Below are positions 1-13,635 of a stretch of DNA of 64,000 nucleotides, piece after piece. The stretch comes from Lunularia cruciata. Taxonomy: Eukaryota > Streptophyta > Marchantiopsida > Lunulariales > Lunulariaceae. The translations under genes and the position numbers were made by a program. The DNA lies in contig OX419762.1 of the NCBI GenBank assembly GCA_948567375.1, forward strand, positions 41,645,034 through 41,709,033. The letters are read 5' to 3'. Numbering within the stretch: position 1 is the first letter of the stretch; each line of letters begins with the position of its first letter. The notes beneath the pieces are model-generated. The model made no database searches, had not been told where the DNA came from, and worked only from the letters and a program-made list of their open reading frames with translations.

Positions 1-166
1 AAAGTGGCTCAAGGAAGCTTCTTGAGAAGCTTCTCAAGAGCCTTGTATGTTCCCTATAAATATTAGAGCCAAAACTCATGCTAGGCCTTTGGAGTTTCCC
101 ACACTCAAGTGTCCCAATGTGATCTTCGATTCTCCTATTTCTCGCCTCGGTCTTAGGTCTTTTACA
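1..166 (+). repeat. Family-A Gypsy LTR, 3' end (cut by window edge)
   Basis: This is the last part of the same LTR seen complete at 40622-41044, 57311-57703 and 61928-62349. It shows the GAAGCTTC-rich block, a TATAAATA box near 55-62, and the terminal CTTTTACA. The sequence after 166 does not resemble a tRNA primer site, so this is probably the 3' LTR of a + strand element, or a solo LTR, that begins outside the window. Confidence 0.8.
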
Positions 167-2169
167 AAGTCATTTTCAAATCCTTGTTTGGACTAGGCAG
201 GTTTGGAGTGTATCCACAAACCACATGTTGCTTTTCTCACACCAAAGGACAAGCACTTAAGGCAAAATGGTTTTCTACAACAAAAATGACAATAGTTCTT
301 GGACAAATGCTCTCACAACCGGTAGTAATTATGAGTGAAGATTCTATGGATTGTTGAATATTCCTTCCTTATACTTCTCTACCAAACATCAAGGTTGAAG
401 CTACACCATTGTGTTTGATACATTAGCTAAACTTAATACATTGGCCGTTGGGAAAGTTTACCATTGGTGCTATCCGTTACGGCATGCCAAGTAACATGGA
501 ACTCCAATTGGGATTGCATGGCTTCATCAACTTCGAGCTTAGTTGGATGCCTATCATTCATTTACAGGTGATAGGTATTCCTCAAATAGGTACTAACCAG
601 TTCAAGAAGCAAATGAAGGTAGTAGAGAAAATCTATCTCTTATTTAGATAGAAAGTATTCAAGTAAGAGATGGATGTTCACAACTACCTTCATGAGAACA
701 TAGTGTATCCCAAAATCTTTATTTGAAAGTTAGGATAGTCTGATTCATTTTCTCTAACACCACCCTTTACTTAAAATAGGATACAAGAAGGTGGAGGAAG
801 AAGTGGCAGATATGTTTATTGCAAATGATTTTTTGTTGCATTCTTTTCCCATACCTGCTCAAAGTACAAGGAATTTCAAAAACTTGGAAGACAAGATTTT
901 TGGATGCTTGTGAGTTTGGTAGTCTTGTATGCAAGTCAATCCAAGCAACATGCTTTCTCCATCTTGTAGATGGTTGAAGTATTGTCCTATAAATGGCAAA
1001 AGATTCTGATTTGTCCTTTTTGTTATTCAAGGGTTTTATTATCCATTTCTTCGTAATCTCAGGTCCATTCATGTGTTTGATTGGGAATTTTTATGACAAA
1101 TTGCACTTTGTAGTATTTGTTGTGAATATGCTTTCATGTAACCACAAAAGATTGCCAAGCCTTGCAGCCATAGATATTGACATCCTGTTCAAGTTACTCT
1201 CTCCATCAACCATACTATTACCCTTTCGGCTTTCAAGTGAAATTAAACAAAAGGCTTTATTTTGAAATTTTAGTTTATTGACTTCTTCATTACGGTAAGC
1301 ATGTGTCATGTCATGTTATGCTTGACTCACAGTTTGCTCTTAACTCTTATTTCTACTTTGTGTTTTTGTGGGTGTCTAGTGTTTTCTCTATAATTCTCGT
1401 CTTTCATCCAAGGGAATTTATTTTACAATGTTGATAGACACTAAAATTAGACCCATTCCTGATTTTAAATGTAACTTATCCAAAAATGACTCAAAGAATA
1501 CATATAAGGTATATTGTACAGTCTATCTCATACAAATCCAATTTAATTCTTTGAAGACGGTTTTATTTGAGGATATTCTATTCATGTAATAAATAGTATT
1601 ATGAGAGATTAATTAAATTTAACTTTTTCTTATGAGAGAAACTGAATTTGGATCAAAATATCGAAAGAATATTTACGATCCTTTTAACATGTTCCAGGTA
1701 GAAGATATGTTCCCTATAGAGAATCTCTACATAATATATTGATTGATATTTGATGCACGCATGGGTAGAATTAGGTTAATAGCCATATGCTAATAATTTT
1801 GACGATAAGTATCTATATTTCTGTCCGTTAAATTCTGATAAATAATAAATAATAAATAAATAATTGTTTCATTTAATTAGAAATTAAATATACTTCGAAT
1901 GATAAATATTTATTAAAATTTATGATTATTAAATATAAAAATAAAATTATATTCTATATTAAAAAGTCAATTTTTTTTTTTTAAAGGTACATATAGTATG
2001 AATAAAACCACATGTCATAGCTGCATCGTGACTCAATGCTGGAGTTCGTCGCGACGGACGGTACGCGACTGTCGGAACTACCGTAGCCCTAGGAATCACG
2101 AAACTCACTGAGGATTCAGGAATTCAAAGGATTGTGAACCGAGTTCAGCAGTGTCGAAGCTGGGAGCAA
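167..2169. other. Intergenic, no gene recognised
   Basis: Only short, overlapping reading frames without recognisable domains are present. The part 448-651 could encode 67 residues, but nothing identifies it and it is probably decayed repeat. About 1430-2000 is strongly A+T-rich, with runs such as AATAAATAATAAATAAATAA, and then gives way to G+C-richer DNA at about 2020 that leads into the SET gene. The promoter and 5' UTR of that gene should lie in the last 150 bases. Confidence 0.5.
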
Positions 2170-5100
2170 ATGGAGACGATGGCTATGGCGAGGCGCTTGG
2201 CCAGTCCGTTACCATCGACAATTCCATGGTGCGCTCGTCGATTTTGCTATGCAACGCGAGCCCAGCAAACACCCGAACTTCGACAATGGGTGGAGAAGCA
2301 GGGTGGATTTGTTTATCCGGGAGTGGAATTGATGCAAGATGGGCAATCTGGTCTTGGATTGCTCGCTACGCAGTGGATACCTCGGGGGCAGACGCTTATC
2401 ACTTTGCCATCACACCTACCGCTCGCGATGCGTTCTGCTGACTCAAATTCTCTGGCTAATGAGGCGCTCCAGACTATCGCTAGTCGTGTTCCAGGTCTGC
2501 ACAATGGACTTGATGCTTGTCCGATATTTTGGGTCGACTCTTTTCGTCTCAATATAATGGAATTGTATGGAATCAAGTCAATTCTTTCTTCTCTTTTCAC
2601 CCGTTTTGGGATTCAGTTTTTGTAGACCGTCCTATTTACATCGAAAGAATCCTTAAAATTAAGTGTTCGTCGATTAAAGTACAAGTTATATTGATTCAAT
2701 TGCCAGCCACATGAGAACCTTGACCTATCTGGGACTTCAAGTTCCACGAGTTAATCACGAAGAAGTAATTTGTTTCTAAGTCTTGATAAAGATTTCGAGC
2801 ATTGACCTCGGCCTTAAACCCTAGACCGAAACAAGAGTAAGCCTACCTGTCAGACAGGAGTTGTAAGCTTCACTTCTAGTAAGATGAAGCGAATTTCCCT
2901 CTTGATAACCAAAGAAGGGAATCTGCAACTGCTTTTCTTCTACTGTCTTTGGTCATCTCGCAAGGCCGGAGAATAAGTGTTCTGGTTATTGTTGCATTTG
3001 TCTGTGTTGAACTAGTGTCGCTCGCTCTTCTCTAGAGTAAAAGGAGTGAATATGGATACCGGGTGGAGCCGATGTGGCAGAGGAGTTATGGTCTCTACGG
3101 TTGGGATTGAGACTGCTGAATGAGAAGGCAAAGGAGAACTCATTCTGGTGGCCATATATCAGTCTTCTCCCACAACGGTTTCAAATTCCGGTGTTTTTTT
3201 CTGGAGAGGAGATTGGATCTTTGCAGTATCCACCTTTGATTTATCAGGTAGATATCTTACTTTCTTATATAGTTTCACTTTCGTTCCCTCTGTAGAAATT
3301 TCCTAGAATATAATGAAAATTATCTAAATGAGTATTTCTATCTTGTCTGTAGGTTTATTTAATCATACTTATACTTATATATATCGTACTTATATCATGC
3401 CTTGGCACTCATGAGTTTTCGAGCAGAAACTCGATATGAGGGGTACTGACTCTATCTCAGCTACTTCGGCACTGCGTGAGGCACTGATGAAGTGGCATGT
3501 GTTTTCATGGAGACGTACTATGGCCGTCTTCTGCTTCCCTCAGTGGTTTGGTTTCTCTGGACTCAGGCGTCCATAGCGCTTGCTGTGATATATCGATATC
3601 CAGTCCTTGGATGCTTTGCTCGTTTTCCCTCGTTCTCTGAGCGATTTCTTCTTCCAGTGCTCTTTCTCCTACACCTTCCACGACTTTCGTTCCTGACAAA
3701 GATCTTCCTTGCCCCGCGATATATTCTCCTTCCCGTGCTCTTTCTCCTACACCTTCCACGATTGTTGTTTCCTGACTCCGATCTTCCTTGACCCGCGATA
3801 TTCACATCTGTAAAATACTTCTTGTCTCTTGATACCAGTTTTTCTCCATCCGTTTAAGTTGGCCGTTTATTCCTGATGTATTTTTTCGCTACTGATGTGG
3901 GAGGTCGGCATCCGCTTCTTTGATGGCTGCCTCTCAAATATGCGTATTGCTATCTACTGGTTTCTCAATGACATTTACTTCGCCTTTGATTTGCTGATGT
4001 TTCTTCTCTATATATGTAGTTGTTCCAATAGGTTTGCTTCGATTATGCCATTGCTGTCGGATACCTTCGATGCATTCTAACTTAGGGATTTCATACTACT
4101 TTAGCGTTGCGTACCATGCACATCTTGCTTCACGATCGTTTGCAACTCATGAGTTCTGGATAACCCGTTCCCAGAACGGCATCTGTTCTCGTATACCTAT
4201 ATATATCATACTTATGTACCTTTTAATGTCAGGCTTATTTGATTTCTTTCCGGCAAATGAGCGAAACATTGAGAGTGTTATTTCACAATTTGTGCTCATT
4301 AGTCAGGTCGAACCTGTCGTTTGACAGTAAATCTTATCTTCAAATCCGATTTTACAGAGGTTTACATTTGTATGATATAACTCGGTTGTCATGGAGTACT
4401 TGACTTTTCAGTTCTGGGCTTGCCAGTTGTAGTGAATGTCTCGTGAATTTGATATATGTTCTGGGCACGAGCTCCAGATGCTGATCAAATGGTTGACCTG
4501 TCTAGGTAAAGAAGAGGTGTCAAGTTTTGTATCAAGCTTCTACGAAAGAGATACCCTCTGTAGTAGAGAGTTATCCGGAGGAGAACCATCCATTTGGTGG
4601 TCAGCAGGTGGACGGAGGTGCCTTAGGCTGGGCTATGTCTGCTGTTTCCAGCAGGGCCTTCTGTTTGCAGTCTCCCTCGGGTGATTCAGAAAGAGTTCTC
4701 TTGCCCCTGATTGACATGTGCAATCATAGTTTTGCTCCTAATGCGCGGCTAGAACAAATACCTACTGCTGACAACACAGACTACATACTTCAGGTATGAC
4801 TTTCACCTTGTTAAGATGCTGAGAATCTGGCTAGCAGCACACATGCTCTCGTTCTGCTTTAAGCACACCTTGGGCGGAACTTCTCGCAATATTGGACTTG
4901 TTTTCCTCTTATCTAGAACCCGTGTGGAACGTGGTATCTGTGGAGAAGAACATCAGATAATGAATGGAACTTCTCCTATGACTTCTCATTTCTGGAAATG
5001 ACTGACGACGTTATGTTGGAAATGTTGCTCATACATTATGCAGGTCGTTGCAGAGTCCTCTTTGGAGAAGGGTATGCCACTGTCGTTGAACTACGGTGCA

Positions 5101-6013
5101 CTCAGTAATGACCTGCTGCTTTTGGATTATGGTTTCATAGTTACCGGCAACCCACATGATCGTGTCGAATTAAAATACGATCCATCACTTCTGGAAGTTG
5201 CACGCATGGCTGGTGGTTTAAGTAGTCAAGGACTCCCCTCTTTTGCATCTCCTGCACCCTGGCAACAAGCTCTTCTTGCACAACTACGCCTTCAAGGTGC
5301 CGGAGCAACATTTTTGGTGCGTGTCAGTATTGATTACTTTTCTGTTTCTTAATTTATTGTTAAATTCGCAAGCATTACGTAATCTCCTCACTGACAATGA
5401 AAGTGGATTGGAGAAGGCAGTTTATGTCTTCTGTTCCTAACTTTTCTCATTAAAGATGTGAAGGGATCTGTTAAGTTCGTCAGCAAGAGTGCTGTAGAAC
5501 GTTTAAAGTAGTCACTTACAAATCCAACTCGCAACTCCAGTAATTCTGAATGTGTGAATTTTCCCAGGGTGGCTTATATCCATGGTTGAATCTCTGCAGA
5601 TTACTTTAGGTGGACCCGAAATAGTGGATTGTCGGCTCCTCGCTGCGCTGAGAATACTCTATGCGGGTAATGCATCTGAACTGCGCCATCAAAGTCTGCA
5701 GCAGTTGCAGCAATGGGGCTCACAACCCCCTCTTGGCTTTGAGAACGAGCGAAATGTTCTCCGAACTCTGGCAGCTTTATCTGCTTTGGTTCTCACTCGT
5801 AGCTTTGGCACAACACTGGAGGAAGACAAGGCATTGTTAGAAACGGTAGAACAATCGAGCAATCAGCAGCTTACAATAGGATACCGACTGGAGAAGAAGC
5901 AGTTGTTGCTGGATGTAATAGAAAAACTGAAAAGTAGACTAAAAACTTTAAAAGGTGATGGGAAGTTAGAGACTCAGGTATCGGACGGCAAAAAGGGCAA
6001 GGGATTTGGATGA
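2170..6013 (+). CDS. SET-domain protein-lysine methyltransferase, Rubisco-LSMT-like, probably plastid
   Basis: I read five exons: 2170-2494, 3081-3247, 4506-4793, 5044-5316 and 5600-6013 (1467 nt, 488 aa). All borders are GT/AG and the phases agree. The first 35 or so residues are rich in Ala, Arg and Ser like a transit peptide. The SET core is split as in the LSMT family: a GLGLLAT start motif near residue 60, then an inserted helical domain (VPEELW; FWWPYI; VKKRC), then LPLIDMCNHS at 230-239, LNYG at 275-278 and DYGF at 288-291. These match the S-adenosylmethionine and lysine-channel motifs. The C-terminal part (GGPEIVD, RLLAALRIL) is the Rubisco-LSMT substrate-binding domain. The family methylates lysines of plastid proteins such as Rubisco large subunit or aldolase; the substrate here is unknown. 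From memory it looks closest to the Arabidopsis At5g14260 type. The exon 4/5 border is the least certain. No truncation is seen. Confidence 0.88.
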
Positions 6014-8510
6014 GTTTACCTTCTTTCGATATAAGCTCTTTCTATCAGTAAACATGTGATCTGTTTATACTGCCTTGGTTGGGTAATAAATGTCACAATC
6101 TTGTACACGCCCCTAATTCACTCCCCTATTTCGTGAATCTTCTTCCTACCTAAACTTTCTCGTTCTTGATGAAGTTGCTTGCTTACGACTGTCCATCACT
6201 GTAAATTCTCATCCCCGGATTCGAAACCGGTGTCCATTGAATGTCAATTGAAGAGAGGCTCACTGCCTTGAATCAGAAACTGGACGTGAGAGTTTAAAGA
6301 TGAACCAGTACTTCGATACAACGCTAAAGGACTCAGGGTAGAAGAAAGCGAGGGTTCAAGGAAGAATGATCTAGCAACTATCTGAGTGCATATCAGAACT
6401 ATACGTAAGTGGAAAAAACGGCAATAATTGAGAACAAGACTTCGCAGTACATATACTAGGAGCATGACGGATGTAAATGGTCCCCATCACTTTGAATCTA
6501 CCTGGGGGAAAATCTAACACTGCTGTAATGGTAGAACAAGACTTATATCTCCAAAGGTATGTAACAGAGTATCTTGTCCAGACGTCAGTGATGTGTCCCA
6601 GCGATGAACTAAGATGGAACCATGAGTTTCTTGGAAAAAGTCGATCTCCAATCCTCTATGCTCAGTGTCTACAGGTACCGCCTATACGCTGGCGATTCTT
6701 GAGCTAACAATCACAGAGAAGAAGAGGGATTGAAGAAGAGTTATACGAAGACAAAACGACCGTTTGTCTCCGTATAAACTCGCTGCGATAATAAGAGAAT
6801 CGTATCAGATACAGTGAGTAACCTCTCTACTCACTGTAGATTAAGGATCTGAACCAGACGTTTGAGCAGACCAAACTATCTTGGTTTCAAATGTGCCGTG
6901 TTCAGTGCTTGAGCAGATCATGATCGTCCACACCTATCTGATACTAGGCCAAACTCCTGAAAGATAGAACTTGTCCAAAACCCAATAAGAGGATAAAACA
7001 TGCAATATTCGCCACGAGAGGCTCATGCAGGTAGAGACAAGAGCTACTCTAAAGTACGTATCGAGTTCTCCAAAACATCAAGAATATAGCACGACTGTGC
7101 TCCTCGAGGATTGATTGACAAGTATATGTGTTCTGTTGATTCTAGGGCTCACCAAAGAGGACAAAATAGTTTATTTGTTATTCAAGATGCAGAATCGTGC
7201 CCACAAAGTGGTCGTACCTTGGACTTACTTTAAAATCTATTCGCGATAGGGAAACGCGAACAAACCAACACGAAACGGCTAATCTACTTTAATTTGGGAT
7301 GATACCGAATCTCTTTATAACTCTGCTGGTGTAGCAATTTGGAAAAAGGATTGTATCCATGAGTGAGTGTAGAAAGGGAAAAAGAAAACAAAACAGGACT
7401 AAAAAGTACCACGAGGGAATAGAGAGCACGAGACCCAATGAAACAAAGGGGCGAACCTTTGCCAAACCAAGGTCCCCAAGCCAAGCCCCGGGGAAGTTTA
7501 CTTAGCTAGTATTGCCTTGTGTGTGATAGAGATACTCTAATGGTATATCTAGTGCAATGCACTATAAAATAAAATAAAAATCTACTATTGAACTATGTGA
7601 TAGTGATCTCTAACGTATTTGGTAAATGGGAGCGAAGGCACTAGACGAAGGCAAAAGCAAAATGATATTATATTCGCGAGACGGGGGATCGATGTTCCGT
7701 TTAGCAATTATCGCGAAAGGATCGAGCGAGGTGATTTACTAAGGATAACTGCAGCGGGCTCGTGTAAGGGAAGGATCCCAACGAGCAAAAGTTTTTTTAC
7801 TTCAGGTCTTGCTTTGTTCGATGCATGTAGAATTCGTGCTTTCCGTATATAATCCCAATTGAGATCAGATAGCTAATCTTCTACCTGAACAATCCATTTC
7901 CATTTCACCATTCAGAGTTTCTACTTGGAAATAAAAGACAGCACTGTGCTATTCAGTGTGAATTAACTTAGAACATACAATTGAATTTGTGTGTGCTAGG
8001 TTGATCATGATGTAGTAGAACTATCAGTGAATTACCTACGCGGTAGAGTTATGAAATTCCGGTCTATGGGAAGCCCATTCAACAATTAATATAAATAGTC
8101 TGTTTGTTTCGCACCTACAATCTGGAAAGTTAATGAACATCACCATGGATGTGGGTTTTTAGCTTGTATTTCAGTCATTCCATTTATTCAACGCTATTAA
8201 TTTCAATTCACTTATACCTCTCGTAGAACTTACAAGCGGTTGCATCGTCAAGTCCTTGTTCCATGATATCAAGTTTTGACTGTTGGCGACCCATGTGAGT
8301 ATAGTAAAGTACAAAGTTTGGAAGACTTTGAAGACCAGATGAGCTAGTGCATAGTTCAAACAGCCTGCCCCAACAATCAGGGGACAGATGGCTATCAGAG
8401 GTCATGGAGAGAGTGCGGGATTTCGTCGTTTCATGTATGTCATTCCGACACTCCATGCGAATTCTTCCAAACTCATCTCCTTCACTTGATCTGCACTTGA
8501 GACCAGCACC
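6014..8510. other. Intergenic between SET gene and subtilase
   Basis: The first 150 bases should be the 3' UTR of the SET gene (AATAAATG at about 6085). Beyond that I find no domain, RNA gene or recognisable transposon. Short frames occur on both strands (6244-6465 minus, 7284-7484 minus, 7619-7852 plus, 8171-8456 minus), but none has a recognisable motif. Confidence 0.45.
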
Positions 8511-8520
8511 TATTTATATG
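8511..8520 (+). promoter_or_regulatory. Possible TATA box of the subtilase gene
   Basis: The motif TATTTATATG lies about 200 bases upstream of the chosen subtilase ATG at 8712. On the minus strand the same bases read CATATAAATA, so the box could instead serve a leftward transcript. Confidence 0.35.
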
Positions 8521-8711
8521 TATCTTGTCCAAACAGCATTCGACTCACTCGTTCTTCAAGTCCTCTAATTGGAAGAAAAGAGAGTCGTTAGCTTTCCACA
8601 TCTTTTCCACATTGGAAACTGACATTCATTCGTCCATTGCAGTTTCCCTTGAAGTTATAATCACAATAGTCAATCCTTCCTTACAAGTGAGTCAGTGGCG
8701 CGGTTACTGAC

Positions 8712-11700
8712 ATGAAAATGGAGCGTCTGATGCATATGGACTCCAGAATATGGTTACAACTGGTTCAATTAAGCTTGGTTTCATTTTGCTTCTTCGGAAC
8801 TGCTTCATCAAATAAGGTAATATGGATTTGATTTCTCACCCGTCATAAAGCATGGATGATTTAGACTGATTCGCACCTGATATAAATATATAAGATGGGA
8901 ATCAGATCAGATTCAGAGATCAGATTAAGGATATTTGCCGATCACGGAGACCTCCAGAGAATACTCATTGAACAGCTGAAATTGCAAGTACTAGCATGGT
9001 AGTGATACTTTCACTGTAATATCAACGCCTTCTCTATAGGTCATCTTTTGTGCCGCTAACACTATCTTAAATGTGATGTACACATTGTGAATTCAAACAG
9101 GTACATATTGTCTATATGGGTCACGGTCATACCGACATCGATATGCAAGCAAAAACTCGGGAGAAACACGACGAGATACTATTTTCTACCTTTGGCGAGT
9201 AAGTACGAGTACTATACGGTCTGGAAACACCATGAGATACATTTCCTACCTTTGGCGATTAAGTACTAGGACTATACAGTCTTGAAATTTCTTATGTGGA
9301 GTTTCGGATCACTAGTATTTCATTGGAAGTTTGAGTTGATTTCTCATCAGAACACAGTATGCAGATATGCATTCATTTCTGAGAATCTTCAGGTCTCCAT
9401 CTAGTCACATGTAGATCTTCTAGGTCTATTTTACTTTGAGCTAACATTCGAATCCTACAAATTGCGGTTCAGTCGGGATATGGTGCAGGATTCACTGGTA
9501 TACAGCTACACGCATTCATTCAGCGGATTTGCTGCCAAACTTTCAAGAGAACAAGCTTCCGAAATTTCAAGTAAGAAACAATTAATTTAGATTACCTGCT
9601 AATATCATTGAGACGAAGTTGAGATTGTATGCAGTGAGAATACATATTAGCATCTGCAAACAAAAAGCAGGGTATCTGCCATCCCTGGATCTGTTTGGAA
9701 CAGATGTTCAAGACGAATCTTCAAGATGACCTCTAGCTCCTTCGTTATAAGCTCACTCATAATCGCTCACTTGTATTTTCACATGTGTGGCATCACAGAA
9801 ATGGAAGGCGTACTGTCAGTCTTTCCAAACACCCGGGGTACTCTCTTCACAACTCATAGCTGGGGATTTCTCGGGTTAGAGGACGTTGAGAGAAATTTCA
9901 TGACAGAAATATTTCATTCCAACGGACATCCGACTCAAGGACCTTTGGCCTCAAGCATATGGGATCAGGGAAACTTCGGTGCAGACATGATTATAGGCGT
10001 CATCGATACAGGTACTTCAGATTGGGATGTGCGGAATGCTTGGCATAACATTCTCCTTAAGTAAACAATCAGTTCAAAGTTATATGTCATCCAATATTCC
10101 TCAGTGGCATTCTGTGCTGACGCTTGTCTTAGAATCTGGACTAAATCTTAGAGAATCAGTCCAAATATGGCACTAAGACCGGGAGCTTCATTGATGTCCA
10201 GGAATTTGGCCTGAATCTGAGAGCTTCAATGATGATGGACTCTCTGATATACCCGCAAGATGGAACGGGAGCTGTGTTGAAGGAGAACAGTTCACTGCAG
10301 CCAACTGCAACAAGTATGTCAATGAATGAAAATAGCAGCCCACTCATTGCAGCTGCGATTAGAGCAAACATTTTCAGAGAGTGGAAGATAATGAGAAATT
10401 AGATCAACTTTCTCTAGGGCTAGTACCAGGTGTTCTTCTCGGACAAACGTTGATCCTGAAAGTTTGTAGAAAGTTTAGACTTTTAACTTCAAAGCTAGTC
10501 TGGACAGACAAATATTGTCTTCAGATTCTTGATTGCCAGTTATCTACTTTGGAGGATGCAGGAAATTGATAGGAGCCAAGTATTTTTTTAAGGGTGTTGA
10601 GGCTGAAGTCGGATCCGTTAACGACACAGCAAACTTTCTATCTGCACGCGACAACGTAGGACATGGTACACACACTGCTTCAACTGCAGCGGGGAGGATG
10701 GTCTCTAACGTGAGTATCAACGGCTTTGCGAACGGCACAGCCAAAGGTGGAGCACCGAATGCCCGACTCGCTATCTACAAAGTTTGCTGGGAGGACCCAG
10801 CATTAGGTCCCGAAGGTGCCCCCTGCTATATGGCGGACGTAATGGCAGGTATGGAGGAGGCTGTCAAAGATGGTGTGGACGTCATATCGATCTCACTCGG
10901 TGATCCAGAGGCTCTTGCACTTCCACTTTTCGAGCAAGGCAACAGCATTGCTTCATTCCATGCCATGCAAAGGGGTGTCTTGGTCGTTTATGCGGGTGGA
11001 AATGAGGGACCAACCCCAGGAACAACTGCTCATATTGAACCTTGGGCGCTCACAATTGGAGCTACTACCACTGACCGCCAAACTGGGGTTGGTGGTGTTC
11101 TACTCGGAAATCAAATTCGCGTTGTTGTAAGTCAAACTGTCCTGCTCAATCAATTTTATTTCAAACTAATGAAGGTTTCTAATAAATGTTTGTCCCCAAA
11201 GAGTTTTACCAAGAGAACGTAGGAGCACTATAAACACAGAATGTTGCTTTCATCGTAATGGGCTTGACGGACTCATTCACACTTGCCATCTGCTGTGTAT
11301 TCACCTAAGCACCTTACTTCGTTAAAATTTTTAAATGCAGGAAAATATACCCATTAGATGGTTAACGGCTGTGACACCTGCTTTTCTTAGTAAAATTTTA
11401 TGAATCTCAATGCAGGGTGCAAGTATCACCAATTTAGATGAATTCAACGCATCCCTGATTTTGTCGAAAGACGCGTTCTCCTCGAACGCCACAGATGCAG
11501 AGTAAGTGAATCCACACTCGCCCAAACATAATTTCACACACTGTTATAAACGAGATTCAGATTTATAAACAGGTTCAGTTTCTATTGACTACATATTGAT
11601 ATCCTGATTCGCTATAAAAGCTGGCAATTCATATTGTACATTGCGAGAATATTTTTGCCCGCCAGATGGCTGAGTTGAAATGCAGTAAATGAAACCTACA

Positions 11701-13635
11701 GGCTCGTTCTGAACAAACTGTAAAATGTCGTCTTGTATCTCCACAGTTTCTGTTTCGACGGCAGTCTGGATCCTGCCAAAGTGCAAGGAAAGATTGTACT
11801 GTGTACACGCGGCGGAGGAAATTCTCGAGTCTCCAAGGGTATGGTGGTAGATAAGGCCGGGGGAGCCGGATTCATTCTTGGAAATAGACCGTCCGAAGGT
11901 ATGAGTATTGAGACTGATGATCATGTTCTCCCCGCGGTGCATGTGGATGCAAACAACACTGCCTTCATTCTAAGTTACATGGCTAATAGCAGGTATAACT
12001 TCTGCCGTAAAGTAGAATGAGTGAATTCATATACTTAATGATTCTCGGTTTCAAGGCTTGTGTTGATTATATTATCACTGTTGGGGAGTCTCAATGAGCT
12101 TCAAGACATTTAGTACAACAAAATAGAAACTGGATTTTATATCGTTCTGAAAATATACGCAAGACGATTTGGCAACAAAGCAAGAGGAATTTTACAAACA
12201 CTTTTACTAAGTTATCAGGTGGCTTGTTTCATGTGCTTCTATGGAAAAGCATTGAATTCAATCCGGTTGCTACACTTTTGAAAGGACGCGACGTGTTTAA
12301 GTTGAGGGCACCGGATATTGCAATGTTTTCATCTGTTGGGCCTAATCCTGTTATCCCGGACGTTATGAAGGTAAGAGAATCAAGCACTTCATGACCAAAC
12401 ACCAGAAATCTTTCTTCATCATCTTAACAGCGTAGAATCGTTCTCGGGCTTCTATTCATGACTTCCTGTCATAGATAGTCCACTGACCGATTGAAGTCCA
12501 TCCTCAAGTGGAACTTAGTGAATTCCTAAAACCAATTGTCTAAACCACTTGTCACTTGCTATGCGTGTGAAGCCTGATCTTGTGGCACCGGGGGTGAGCA
12601 TTCTCGCAGCTTGGTCTGGGGCGGCTAGCCCAACAGGCCTAGAAGGAGACAACCGTACAGTTCCGTACATACTATCATCTGGTACTTCAATGGCGGCCCC
12701 TCATGTTGCAGGAGTGGTTGCTGTTTTGAGGGCAATACATCCCACTTGGAGTCCATCAGCTATCAAATCAGCTCTCATGACCACAGGTATAATCGTAGGC
12801 AACAACTCAATCTAACTAACTCCTTCCTCTTGCCGACACCTGACAATTTATCCTTCTTTCTAATTTAAAAAAAATTCGAATCACTCTCATACTTCAGACC
12901 TGTTTCCAACTGCTACCACATTCATCGATGTTCCAAACGCTAGCAAGAGATGAACACGTAAAAGTTGAAACGGTAATGTAGTCTTCTTCATGTGCAATAA
13001 TAATTGCTGATTGTTGATTTGTTTTTGTCTGTGCAGCGAGGGTACTGGACAACGGCAACAATCCAATACGCCACCAAGACAGTTCACAAGCTACCCCTTT
13101 CCACATGGGATCTGGTCTGATGAGTTCCAATGCTGCTGCAAATCCGGGTCTCGTCTACGATGCAGGTTCAGCAGATTACACCCTTTTCTTGTGTTCTCTA
13201 GGTTTCAACGACACTAATGTACAGATTATCACCGGTGAAGTCCAAGCGTGCAGCTCTATCTCCAGCGACCCCAACCGGTTTCCATCTCCCAGCGACTTGA
13301 ATCAACCATCTCTCACCGTACCCGACCTGTTTGGCTCCAGCGTCTTTACTCGAGAGGTGACGAATGTGGATCCGACCGGCAGTGTCTACCGGGTGTCTGT
13401 TGTGCCGCCAGAGGGAGTTTCTGTCGAAATCACTCCTTCGGCTCTGGAGTTCACAAGTCAAGGCGAGAAGAAGAAGTTCTACGTAATTCTGTCAAGAGAT
13501 GAAGGGTTTGATTTGAACTCCAACGCATCTTATGTTTTCGGAAGTTATACCTGGACAAATGGCCTGGTAAGAGTAAGAAGCCCTATAGTTGTAGGATTCA
13601 AAGGAGGCTCAGTGAATGTTTCACAATCGAACTAG
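8712..13635 (+). CDS. Secreted subtilisin-like serine protease (plant subtilase, SBT/S8 family)
   Basis: Eleven exons can be joined with consistent phases: 8712-8816, 9101-9198, 9473-9570, 9799-10011, 10202-10313, 10562-11126, 11416-11501, 11747-11992, 12250-12370, 12573-12786 and 13037-13635 (2457 nt, 818 aa). Exon 1 is a signal peptide with a hydrophobic Leu/Val/Phe core. Exons 2-3 are the I9 propeptide ([20 protein letters not shown]). The catalytic residues are Asp170 (VIDTG), His243 (GHGTHTAS), Asn356 (AGGNEGP) and Ser587 ([11 protein letters not shown]). A protease-associated domain lies at about 426-508, between His and Ser. The C-terminus is a fibronectin-III-like domain ([20 protein letters not shown]). 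Such enzymes act in the cell wall or apoplast after propeptide removal. Ten introns recall the intron-rich SBT groups rather than the mostly intronless ones. All active-site residues are present, so it looks functional. Confidence 0.9.
9163..9284 (+). repeat. Two-copy tandem repeat (61 bp) across the exon 2 splice donor of the subtilase
   Basis: Unit 1 is 9163-9223 and unit 2 is 9224-9284, both beginning GAAACAC and containing CTACCTTTGGCGA. Unit 1 holds the end of exon 2 and the donor GTAAGT (9199-9204). In unit 2 the donor G is T (GGCGATTAAGT), so only the first copy can be spliced. Confidence 0.8.

Noticed and set aside
5569-5599. Alternative start of SET gene exon 5 at 5570
   Set aside because: It needs a weaker donor (C|GTGTCAGT) to keep frame and adds residues not usual in the family. 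The 5316/5600 pair keeps phase 0 with good GT and AG sites.
6205-6235. GGATTCGAAACCGG as a tRNA T-arm
   Set aside because: No acceptor, D or anticodon arm can be drawn around it.
8171-8456. Two overlapping minus-strand frames of 62 and 82 codons with a TATA-like sequence upstream
   Set aside because: No recognisable domain, and two competing frames of equal quality; the TATA-like site serves the subtilase equally well. No gene call can be supported.
12899-12952. Possible subtilase exon after the Ser-containing exon
   Set aside because: It would run into a stop. Direct splicing of 12786 to 13037 gives the family-typical MTTA-VLDN sequence and correct phase.
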